A stretch of 64,000 bases of DNA from Macrostomum hystrix (Eukaryota; Platyhelminthes; Macrostomidae): the NCBI GenBank assembly GCA_950097015.1, contig CATNEN010000002.1, positions 2,170,001-2,234,000 on the forward strand. The letters are read 5' to 3'. Position 1 is the stretch's first letter. The number at the start of each line of letters is the position of its first letter. Below the pieces are notes generated by a model, which was not told the origin of the DNA, searched no databases, and was given only the letters and a program-made list of their open reading frames with translations. Shown piece by piece: positions 1-10,100 of this stretch. The translations under genes were made by a program, and so were the position numbers.

Positions 1-726
1 TAATTTGCTTTTCTCAAGCGTCTGTTAAATCCGCTCTCTTCCCAGCTACAATGTCCATAACTGCATTCGCAGAGCCAATTCTGTGTGTTTAAAATCCCAG
101 TTGATCCCCAGTTTCATGGTGGATAAAGCCTTTCTTTGAAGTCGGCAGCGAGACAGCAGCGTTAAAAAATATCAGCGGTCAGAGCAAGGCTACCAAGCAA
201 CCAAATAGAGGTCGGGTTGGGTTCAAGCAGGTCTATTGTGGGACCAATCCAAGATACGTACAGTTGTTCAGTCCATGGACTGTGGGCCGCCACACAACAC
301 ACTCAGATTTCTACTCCAGCAGATTTTTAGACATTTTACAGCAGGTCAAAATAAATCTGGATCGGCTATAAACCTCTTGTACCAGATTTCGTTTGAATCG
401 TTCAGTTCTCGATTCTCATCTTCGTTTTCAGTTGTAAGCAAACAAAACTCAAAGGCCTAAGTCAAATTTCTAACGTCAAAATATAAGATTATACATTTTG
501 AAGACAAAATCAAAACTGAACTGTATCGTTTTACAGCGCTTTGAATTCTGCGTATGGAATCCATATCTGTTTAGTTGATCAACATTTGTTAAGCATAGAA
601 TCAGATATCGCCCAGGGCGAGGTAAACAACAGTTTGTCGTGTGGTTTAACTGTTGGATATGATAGTACAGATTCTGGTACTAAAAGGGGCAACTAAATGT
701 CTTGTCATTCCTGCAGTTGGTGAGCA
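1..726. other. Intergenic, no gene seen
   Basis: No convincing coding region or RNA gene. The piece at about 255-302 carries the GTTCAGTCCATGGACTG signature of a tRNA-derived SINE family (SINE2) that recurs near 29.4, 45.9, 56.0 and 62.05 kb. The 74-codon frame overlapping it has no start context, splice signal or recognisable domain and is not treated as a gene. Confidence 0.6.
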
Positions 727-733
727 TCTAACA

Positions 734-1194
734 CAGGGGTCGGCAAACTCCGGCCCGCGGGCCAGATGCGGCCCTCGAAGCCCCTAAATCTGGCCCGTTG
801 CCCCTTCCACCACCTATAGTATCCTATCTCATCTCTCCAGTGTCTTATCTGTCCTGTGTCTAATTATCTCTCCCCTGTCTCATCTCTGCCATGTCTCCCG
901 TCTCTCTCCAGTCTTATCTATTCTCATCTCTGGCTCATCCCTCCCCTGTCTCGTCTATCCGGTGTCTCATCTCTCCCATTTCTCATCTATCCTGTGTCCA
1001 ATCTCTCCCATTTCTCATCTCTCCCATTTCTCATCTCTCCCATTTCTCATCTCTCCCATTTCTCATCTCTCCCATTTCTCATCTATCCTGTGTCTCATCT
1101 CTACCCTTTCTCATATTCCTACAGTTAATACGGCCCGCTGTCGTCCTATAGGTTCTCTCCGTGGCCCGCTCGCTAAAAAGTTTGCCGACCCCTG
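734..1194. mobile_element. hAT-like MITE with internal minisatellite
   Basis: The element opens with CAGGGGTCGGCAAACT and closes with the exact reverse complement, a 16-bp perfect terminal inverted repeat. Further inside, GGCCCGC-rich sequence continues the inverted repeat imperfectly. The 7-bp direct repeat TCTAACA sits immediately outside both ends (727-733 and 1195-1201), as expected of a target-site duplication. Terminal sequence of this kind is familiar from hAT (Charlie-like) DNA transposons. At 461 bp with no transposase frame it is non-autonomous. Its centre is a 16-bp tandem array. Confidence 0.82.
855..1110. repeat. 16-bp minisatellite inside the hAT-like MITE
   Basis: The unit is close to TCTCATCTCTCCCATT, with degenerate copies at the left and near-identical copies from about 1000 to 1085. 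The same 16-bp family forms the 1.75-kb array at 26.4-28.2 kb. The open frames of 80-90 codons here are repeat artefacts. Confidence 0.85.
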
Positions 1195-1320
1195 TCTAAC
1201 ACATCAATAGCGGTGGGCTTTGCTACGCTGCGTCGCTAAAAAATCGTCAAATAAACAGTGTGGGTTGCTACTAAAGCCAAGTGCAGCGTCAGTAAGTTCT
1301 GCAATCATTCCGATTGAATC

Positions 1321-2964
1321 TCAGAGACGATTCTGTGAGCTGGACAGCTCGGCCAAGGGCTGAGAATGCTGGACGCTGGCGGTCATACCGGAGCCCTTGT
1401 GGCCGCTTCGAAACATTGAGACGAACCGCAGGCGGTAGCTTGGACTCTTCCAAAGCAGCAGCAGCCAGTTGCCGCTCTGATTGAAGAGTATCAGGGCCTG
1501 ACTGACTTGCGAGATATTCAGCAGGGCGCGCAGCAGCTGGATTTCGGCCTCGGTCTGGTAGTTGCCGAGGAACTGGGCCGCCAGGATTGTCAGGGCGCTG
1601 GGCAGCGAGCACACAGCCAGCAAGGCAGACATTGCCACGCAGAGGATCGTGTTGGCCATTTTGTCGCGCTCGTCAGCGTTGGAAAATGACGAAGTCAGCT
1701 CGCGCCTACGACGCAGGATGAGAACCAGCTTGTAGACTAGGTAGCAGTTGGAGGCCAGCACACAGAAGATCGGCACGCTGGGCGGGTGCAGGAACAACAG
1801 CATGTACACGCTGAGAAGGGCCTCAGTGGTGCCGCTGAAGCTCGAGTACACCGTGCAGGCGATCATTCGTGGTGAGCGGGGCGAGAACTGTAGCTCCTCC
1901 CAGCCGTAGATAGCCAGGCAGACGGAGCTCATGACCAGCGAGACGACGACAACGGCGCCGCAGACGCGCCAGGCTGTGCGCTGAGTAAGCGACTGGAACC
2001 GAAACGGCATGGCCAGGCAGAGAGCTCGGTCAAGGACCATCGCCAGGAAAATTCCCATTGACTGCAGGCCCAGCCATTTGTTGGCAAACCTGCCAGATGG
2101 TCGTTAGGGTATCGCGAAGCTTAACAGTAGAAAGACCAAATGAAAGCTTCGTCATTAACAGTAGATAGACCACGGGGTATTTCGAATACCCGAATTTTTC
2201 TGCTCACAAAATTTCATCGTGCAATCATGCCATGTAACCCATTTTGAATTGATTAAATTGTCACTTTTTTCAGTTTTTAATTAATATGGATTCTTTATCG
2301 AAGTTTATACAAAGCAATGTTATTTGTTCTTGTCACCAGGGTCTTCAACAAGAATTGCTGAATATCTTGACGATGCTGAAGTCGGACGGCTTTGAAAGTT
2401 ACGAGGTAGTTCATCGTAAAGGGTGGAATCAGATGGTGGATTTTCACGAAAATCGGTCTTTCGGTTTGGGAGCAATCATGAAGTAGGCAGTGGGTATTTG
2501 AAATAGCCCCCGAGTTCTTTCTACAGTTAAACGACTCATTGGAGTATTTCTAAATAATTAAACTCTTCCGCTTACTTGTACAGCTTGCACATGACATCGG
2601 AGGTGTTGTACAGGATGAACCCGACTCGGCCCTGGCTGAGCCACGGCAGGCCGCGAACCAGGAAGAGGCCGAGAAAGCCCGCCACGAGCATGTAGACATT
2701 GTCGGCGATAGCCATAGCTCCCAGATAGGCGTTGAGTCGCGAGCGCTCGGCACCGCGACCCAGCGTGATCCAGGCGGTGACGCAGTTGCCGAACAGACCC
2801 GACGCCATCACCAGCGGCAGCAGAAGGCCCGTCAGCACACCGTAGGCAGTGCTGATTGGGCAGAAGATGCTGCGATTCGGAGCATCCGGCAGGCAGTCAA
2901 CAATGGCGCTCTCAAAGCTGGCGTAGAATCTGTTCGCTTCATTTCCGGCGGATGTGACGTTCAT
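1321..2964 (-). CDS. Rhodopsin-like (class A) GPCR, two exons
   Basis: Seven-transmembrane receptor of the plasma membrane, about 385 aa; ligand unknown. Exon 1 is 2964-2576 and exon 2 is 2089-1321, joined in phase 2 by a GT-AG intron (GTAAGC donor, CTGGCAG acceptor). The start ATG at 2964 gives an N-terminus with two N-glycosylation sequons (NVT, NRS). TM1 carries the class A Gly-Asn (GLFGNC) and TM2 has AIAD. Cys of DVMCK at TM3 and Cys of IACTV in loop 2 can form the conserved disulfide. TM3 ends DRALCLAMP in place of DRY, and the intron falls just after the TM3 cysteine. TM7 has NQSGNW where NPxxY is usual. The general fold resembles peptide receptors of invertebrates, but I cannot name the ligand class. 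A TATA-like box lies about 90 bp upstream. Confidence 0.85.
2105..2515. repeat. Dispersed repeat copy (family DR-A) in GPCR intron
   Basis: Part of this stretch, including GCTGAATATCTTGACGATGC, recurs in diverged form at about 37.04-37.24 kb and 60.9-61.13 kb. The ACCCCGTGG-type segment near 2170 reappears in reverse complement at about 61.1 kb. It is a moderately diverged interspersed repeat of unknown class; no transposase is recognisable. Confidence 0.5.
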
Positions 2965-3053
2965 GGCGGTGACGAACTGGTTGCAAAGATTTGAGTTTCA
3001 GGATCGGCGCGTTTCAGATCCCAGCTTTCGCTCCTCTGCTACAAGTCGACGGG

Positions 3054-3062
3054 TTTTTATAG
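3054..3062 (-). promoter_or_regulatory. TATA-like box of the minus-strand GPCR
   Basis: Read on the minus strand it is CTATAAAAA, about 90 bp upstream of the receptor ATG. That spacing suits a core promoter with a short 5' UTR. Inference from sequence only. Confidence 0.45.
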
Positions 3063-5552
3063 ACCGATTTCAATTGTTTATTTCAAACGCATTGAAGCAA
3101 GAAATTAGCAAAACTCTTTGAGGTGTCCATGCTCACAATTCTCAAACAGCAGTTTTTGAGCAATCGTTTGATGAAATCGTTTGATGCACTGATTGTTTTG
3201 CCACGAATCCTAAAGTGTTGATGCTGCTACTTTGAGTTGGAAAGCGAAGTCATTGTAGCGAAAGGCAGTCAGCGATGATGATTGGGTCAAGTCTCCGCCT
3301 ATTGGTGAGAAAGAGCGAGCTCTTAAGAATTTTAATTTAGTTTTCCGTGCGTCATCAAACCTTTCTGAGGTGCTGAACAAACTTGCAAGTTTTGTATCCA
3401 GCTCGTAAATTAATTTTTCTGATAACTGTTTCTCAGTTCGAGGCACTCTTCCATTTGCATCACTTTTTCCAAGAACCACTAGAAGCATAAGTTCGGGGAA
3501 ACTATGCTTCTTATGCTTCTTAAAGTTTAGGAGGCTGGTTTTCGCTATTGAGATTGGAATTTTCAACTTTTCTGCATAGATTAAGTAAGTTAATTTATCT
3601 GATGAAATAGTTAAAGAATAAAAATCTTGTCTATTTTTCATCGACTATCTCACGAGTGACTCCACCAATTTACTACGCACCTTAACCAACAGATAGGTAC
3701 GGAGTAAATTTTCCTAATTTTCGAGAATCAATATCTGCACGATTTTTTAAGGTCTTTGTAGCGCGGTTTTCTTCAGCAAGTGTGAAAATTAGATCACAAT
3801 AAAAATAATAAAAGGAGGAAGTCTGCGGGCAATGGTACATCATTTTTGCGACACTAGACCTGCAGCCAGCGATTCTGCCGATTTCGCTGACTCCAAATGA
3901 CACACACACACACAAATACTGTACGCAGGCACACGCTCACACAGGGTGTGTACATCTGCCCTGACATTCGCATCCTCAGTCAGTGTACACTGCCATTGAG
4001 CCTTGGAGGTCGGCTCTCAAGGGCGTAAATTGCAAGACAAGACCCCCCCAGGTCTTCTCTTCGCGGCTGCGCCCGAAGCCACACATCTGTGGCCTCGCCA
4101 TGGTGCTCAGGGACCTTGGTGCAGGTGGCATTAAGCGCTCTCAGAAAAACTAGTTACTTCACTTGTTAATTCTAAAATTTACATTCACATTTATTTCTCT
4201 AAATGGGCCTTTCCGAGTTGCCACTGGGAATATTTAAGGAATTGAGCTTCGTTGGAGCAACATTTTAGGCCCAGCTCGTTCAGCATCTCGAGGCGAAATC
4301 AGCCAGGCATTTCACGAAATATTTTTGCTTGTTCGAAATTCCTGGATTGAGTATCAACACTGTCTGACGGCAGCAAAATGTTTTTGAGGTTTTTGAGACT
4401 GGCAATCAAGACTTTGGTTGAGCACACGGCTGTGTTACTTAAGTGTGACCCCGGACACTGCCGGCGGTGCGGCCTTTGTTCGCGCCCAGGCTCTGAAGCG
4501 TGCACTGTGACGCTGCCTTTTCCACCTGACAGCGTACTTTGTTGTTGTTGTTGTTGTTGTTATCAAAACGGATTGTAAAAATTTTCACTTTGCTCAGGCG
4601 CTTTTTGTTTTACCAGGTGTCATGCGAATTGACGTAACTGTTGTAGGTAACTCGTGCACTCGTAAAATGGCACTCAAGTCACGCTTTGCCTCCCCTTTTT
4701 CAGGTTTGATCGATATCTTTCGTTCCCTTTTGCTAATTGGAGTTTCGTGCACGTTTGGTACCTCTTCTGTGTACGAGTAAATGCGAGTTTTGACAGGATC
4801 TTCTCAATGTGGTCCGCGCTAATTTCTAAGTTGATGATCTCCAGCTTGAACGCTTGTAGACTTTTTATTGCTATTTCCGGAAATCACTTCTTAAATTCGT
4901 CTGGAGCTGATGCCGCCCTCCTTATAGTCACGGTTAATGAACCGCGTTCTGCTTTTATTAAAAAACTGTCATTATTTTAATGAGAAACAAAACTTGACCT
5001 ATCTTCGTGAAGCATTTTTTAGCCTCACAAACTTTGTCAAAGAAACAAAGTTTCCAGTTTTTTTACTCCTATCGGTCCCTGGTGCCGTTAAATGCGTCGT
5101 TATGGACACTTAATCAGTCACTAGCTATTTTGAAGTTTTCATATGATCGTTACGAGATTTTATTCAAATTACACTAATACGAGGGGTGTACAAAAAGTAG
5201 TGATACTTCACTGCATGCTTGAAGTTCAATGAGTTTGGTGTCATTGGAAAACGTCAGTTCACTTGAAGAATAAACTTATTTTAATCATTTCCGTTTAAGT
5301 TTTTCTTTGACTGGACAATTAATGAGTTAGTTATCTCCTATTATTCAAAAAAATTGACAGTTGCATTGTGTACTTTCTAACAAACTGCACGCATTGTTGT
5401 GCCAGAAAGAGGGTATAAAAAAGTTTATATTTTGTCTCCATGATTAATATACTCGATGCACGTGGTTGACTTTTGGTACGTGACTCACGCCAGTGACTTA
5501 AAATTTTACTGCGACGCTCCCAAATTTTTAAAGGTGGTCCTTGACTATCGGT
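3063..5552. other. Intergenic with mobile-element remains
   Basis: No gene is supported. The 143-codon minus-strand frame at 3210-3641 overlaps sequence near 3465-3530 (CCACTAGAAG, AGGAGGCTGGTTTTCGC) that also occurs in the foldback element at 32.66-32.94 kb, so it is probably element-derived. A TGT trinucleotide microsatellite lies at about 4540-4560. TACGAGGGGTGTACAAAAAG at 5178 resembles the outer end of the mariner at 37.0 kb and may be a solo terminal piece. Confidence 0.5.
3830..4131 (-). mobile_element. SINE1 copy, degraded, minus orientation
   Basis: Shares blocks in the same order with the intact SINE1 at 25133-25463: GTACATCTGCCC, CCTTGGAGGT, GGGCGTAAATTGC and GTGGCCTCGCC, all reverse-complemented. 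A CA microsatellite near 3900 interrupts the tail side. No target duplication was found. Confidence 0.6.
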
Positions 5553-6370
5553 GCGTAGCTTGATACGTTTGTTTCTTAGCTCGATACTTTTGGTTCGTAG
5601 CTTGATACTTTTGGTTCGTAGCTTGATACTTTTGTTTCTTAGCTTGATACTTTTGGTTCGTAGCTCGATACTTTTGGTTCGTAGCTTGATACTTTTGGTT
5701 CGTAGCTTGATACTTTTGGTTCGTAGCTTGATACTTTTGGTTCGTAGCTTGATACTTTTGGTTCGTAGCTTGATACTTTTGGTTCGTAGCTTGATACTTT
5801 TGGTTCGTAGCTTGATACTTTTGGTTCGTAGCTTGATACTTTTGGTTCGTAGCTCGATACTTTTGGTTCGTAGCTTGATACTTTTGGTTCGTAGCTTGAT
5901 ACTTTTGGTTCGTAGCTTGATACTTTTGGTTCGTAGCTTGATACTTTTGGTTCGTAGCTCGATACTTTTGGTTCGTAGCTTGATACTTTTGGTTCGTAGC
6001 TTGATACTTTTGTTTCTTAGCTTGATACTTTTGGTTCGTAGCTTGATACTTTTGGTTCGTAGCTCGATACTTTTGTTTCGTAGCTTGATACTTTTGGTTC
6101 GTAGCTTGATACTTTTGGTTCGTAGCTTGATACTTTTGGTTCGTAGCTTGATACTTTTGGTTCGTAGCTCGATAATTTTGTTTCGTAGCTTGATACTTTT
6201 GGTTCGTAGCTTGATACTTTTGGTTCGTAGCTCGATACTTTTGGTTCATAGCTCGATACTTTTGGTTCGTAGCTTGATACTTTTGGTTCGTAGCTCGATA
6301 CTTTTGGTTCGTAGCTCGGTACTTTTGGTATTTAGCTCGGTAAGTTTTTTACTTAGCTCAGTACTTTTAG
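5553..6370. repeat. 21-bp minisatellite, about 38 copies
   Basis: Unit close to TAGCTTGATACTTTTGGTTC plus one base. Copies differ mainly at TTG/TCG and at GGTTCG/GTTTCT. The period is a multiple of three without stops, so both strands stay open (325 and 234 codons) with seven-residue periodic peptides. I regard both frames as artefacts. Confidence 0.92.
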
Positions 6371-6485
6371 CTCTGACGATGAGAAAATCAGGCAGATGTA
6401 CAAATCTGTTTGAGCGTATGTCTGCGTACAGTATCTGTGTGCTTGTGTGCTCAGGAGTAAGCGCAATGGGCGGAATTGCAGTTAT
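6371..6485 (+). mobile_element. SINE1 tail fragment
   Basis: TGACGATGAGAAAATCAGGC followed by a GATGTACA...GAGCGTATG...TGCGTAC series matches the 3' half of the SINE1 copy at 25133-25463. It abuts the end of the 21-bp array directly. Confidence 0.6.
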
Positions 6486-7177
6486 TAAAAATTGTTATTG
6501 TAAAGTAATAGCAAATTATTGGCTATAAAAGTTGAAGTTCTAGATTAAAGCCAAAAGTAACTTTACACTCCTCTCCTGTCCTGTGCTCTCAAATCGTGAG
6601 CTGAAATCGTTGGCGTGACTCTCCAAGGACGGGACAGTCTCGGCTATAAAAATTTGAAGAATGAGTAACCGGGGAAGGGGAAGGAGATCATTTTTGAGGT
6701 TGCTGAACTCCCAGGTGCGTGCGATGAAGTTGCAGTTTGAATGGATGGTGCAAATTTGTGCCTCGCAGCAGCTCAGTCTCTGCCATTCAGGCCGTAGCCA
6801 TAAGCAACGACTCAAACCGCCCCTCCGTTACTGGCAGCCTCCACTCGCGCAGCCATTCAACCTGCTCCCTTTGTGTGCCCTGCTCTGAGCCCGTTGAGTT
6901 TCCTGTGCTCAGCTTCGTCCTCTCCCCGTTCTTCTCGTCCAGCCCCTCGTCTATTGCCGATCCTCTCCCTTCTCTACTGCCGCCCATTATTGGTTGTGCT
7001 AGTCACCCTTTGTACCTGAATTTATGCAGGCACATGGTGGCCTCTACACCACGGACTTCGCCAACGTCTGCAAACTGAGCATCTGTGCTTCCTTGGAGAC
7101 TCTAGCATCCAGACATTCCAGCTCGAGAATTTCTCGGCCTCTGCGGGGACGTCGGGGTCCCTAAACAGCTCTGAACA
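6486..7177. other. Region upstream of the TRPN gene
   Basis: No gene of its own is recognised. It probably holds the promoter and 5' UTR of the TRPN gene that starts at 7178, but I see no clear TATA box or initiator. Overlapping frames of 75-113 codons lack any domain and look like chance frames in GC-richer leader sequence. Confidence 0.4.
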
Positions 7178-10100
7178 ATGGATAAGGAGAAGCAGGACTT
7201 CAAGTATCAGAAGCTGAAGGACAGTCGAGCGACAAGCGCCAAGCAGCGCGCAACATCGGCGGCTAGTAGCAGCTCCAGACCTGCGGCAGCAGCGGCGCCG
7301 GTGTCCGCGGCATCCAGCGACTCGGCCAGCACCGGCAGCCAGATTAATCTGCTGCAGCAGCCGGCAGTGACGATTTCCACGGAGAGCCAGCCAGAACCTG
7401 TGGTTGAACAGGATCCGCAGCCGCAGCCACTCGGTCCACCCCCGATTCCAACTGTTCGCATCGAGGAGACTGTCTCGCTGAAGTCGGCGACTGGCTCACT
7501 GACCAGCCTGCGAAATCCGCCACCATCCACAGCCAGTCCGGCTGGGGCTATTGCTGAAGGTGCCGAGGAGAATTTGATGACACTTTCAACTACAGGCGAT
7601 GCCGAGCGCAAAGCATCTATAGAATCGCCGTCCAGATCGATAGCGACGTCGGAAGAGGCTGCGGCTGCATCTCAACAGACGGCATCATCGACAGGTGGCA
7701 GCTTAGCTAGCGGCGGTAGAATTCTGCACTTCGCCAAGCGAGGCGAATGGGCCAGCGTGGAGAGCCTGCTAAGAAAGGGCGAATTCCGACCCGCCGATGT
7801 GGCCGAGTCTGATGAGGTTCGTCAAATTTCAAAACATTTTTTCACAAATTTAGGAGTCGTTTGATTTACTCGTAAATGTTATCAATTGTAGATAATGACG
7901 TCATTAATAATACACAATCTCATTGTTGATTGGTAAAGCAAGAACACAATCTCATTGCTAATTAGTAACGTAAGATCTTGTATTGCTTGTAATTATGTTA
8001 ACCCTAAACTCACAGGTATCCGGTGAGACGCCACTAATGATGGCCTGCAAAGACAACAAACTGGTGATTGTTGATCGTCTACTAGAGAATGGAGCCAGTG
8101 TTTTCGAGAAGTGTTCGGTGAGGATTGTTTGGTTACGAGACCTTATTCATTTGGAGCACAGATTATCCGATTAAGGGCCAACCAGCAAAGTAAGACATAT
8201 ACATTTACAAAAGTACACCCTGTATATGGATTCGGGAAATGGCCTAATTGCTGGATAGGGGTCGGCTGTTGCTGAAAATATTAAAAATATTTACTATCTT
8301 GCACTTCTTAATACTCCAGGACAAAGGATAACTGCATGTGATATTATAATTCAAGAAAATGTACGTCTAACTAACTGGGACTAATTTGGGACTATTTAGG
8401 TAAACCAGACTCATGTCGTTTGAAAAGTGGAGTGCAAGTGCACCAGGAAATTGCGTCATACATAAATTGCAACTGCAGTTGGTTTTGGCACTCATCAGCT
8501 TTTGCAGCTTGTAAGGCAGCCAATGTTGATGGATGAACTTCCGTATCTGTGTCGTTATTGGGAGGGAGGTTTACTTTTTTTCACCAAGGCCCAACACTGC
8601 AAGCCCAAGCTGCTCAAGTCAGTCTTGAGCACACTTTTTTGCCTTCAAAAGTCTAGCTGCAGGGAGCTACCATCCATTCCCCATTTCACCAATCACTTCC
8701 TGTCTTGATCAAATCCTGGCCCACACAGTGTCAGCTGGTAGTTGGTCCTGGCGTCTTCTTGTAAGGCCGCAGTGGGTGGCTGCTATGGCAACGCTTTTCT
8801 CTATTCCCCTAGGCCCTATCCGCCTCTATGTCGCTTGTGATTCTTGAACATTGGCTCCAGACTTTTATGAGCTGCAATCGGTACACAATCGTAATATCAA
8901 CGCACAGGAGTGCCATTCCAACCCGGCCTCACCAACTGGGAAACATTCCGGATGTGCTGCCGCCGCCGACCTTCCTTTCTTCTTCCTATTCCCCTAGTTG
9001 CCTAGAATTTCTCCCCGTCTTAGAATCGACAGCGTACTCAGGAATCCCAGCACATAGCTGCCTTTTCAGAGAAAAATGAGTTAGAAATTGCGTGCTGCTC
9101 TGAAGCCTCCTGCTGTTTGAGCAGTCAATAAACTCTACTAGATAGTGGGGCACGTTGTGGTTAAGGAGGTTGGTTGGTTGGTTGGTTGGTTGGTTGGTTG
9201 GTTGGTTGGTTGGTTGGTTGGTTGGTTGGTTGGTTGGTTGGTTGGTTGGTTGGTTGGTTGGTTGGTTGGTTGGTTGGTTGGTTGGTTGGTTGGTTGGTTG
9301 GTTGGTTGGTTGGTTGGTTGGTTGGTTGGTTGGTTGGTTGGTTGGTTGGTTGGTTGGTTGGTTGGTTGGTTGGTTGGTTGGTTGGTTGGTTGGTTGGTTG
9401 GTTGGTTGGTTGGTTGGTTGGTTGGTTGGTTGGTTGGTTGGTTGGTTGGTTGGTTGGTTGGTTGGTTGGTTGGTTGGTTGGTTGGTTGGTTGGTTGGTTG
9501 GTTGGTTGGTTGGTTGGTTGGTTGGTTGGTTGGTTGGTTGGTTGGTTGGTTGGTTGGTTGGTTGGTTGGTTGGTTGGTTGGTTGGTTGGTTGGTTGGTTG
9601 GTTGGTTGGTTGGTTGGTTGGTTGGTTGGTTGGTTGGTTGGTTGGTTGGTTGGTTGGTTGGTTGGTTGGTTGGTTGGTTGGTTGGTTGGTTGGTTGGTTG
9701 GTTGGTTGGTTGGTTGGTTGGTTGGTTGGTTGGTTGGTTGGTTGGTTGGTTGGTTGGTTGGTTGGTTGGTTGGTTGGTTGGTTGGTTGGTTGGTTGGTTG
9801 GTTGGTTGGTTGGTTGGTTGGTTGGTTGGTTGGTTGGTTGGTTGGTTGGTTGGTTGGTTGGTTGGTTGGTTGGTTGGTTGGTTGGTTGGTTGGTTGGTTG
9901 GTTGGTTGGTTGGTTGGTTGGTTGGTTGGTTGGTTGGTTGGTTGGTTGGTTGGTTGGTTGGTTGGTTGGTTGGTTGGTTGGTTGGTTGGTTGGTTGGTTG
10001 GTTGGTTGGTTGGTTGGTTGGTTGGTTGGTTGGTTGGTTGGTTGGTTGGTTGGTTGGTTGGTTGGTTGGTTGGTTGGTTGGTTGGTTGGTTGGTTGGTTG

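Noticed and set aside
3210-3641. 143-codon minus-strand frame as a gene
   Set aside because: It contains blocks shared with the foldback element family and has no domain, promoter or conserved start.
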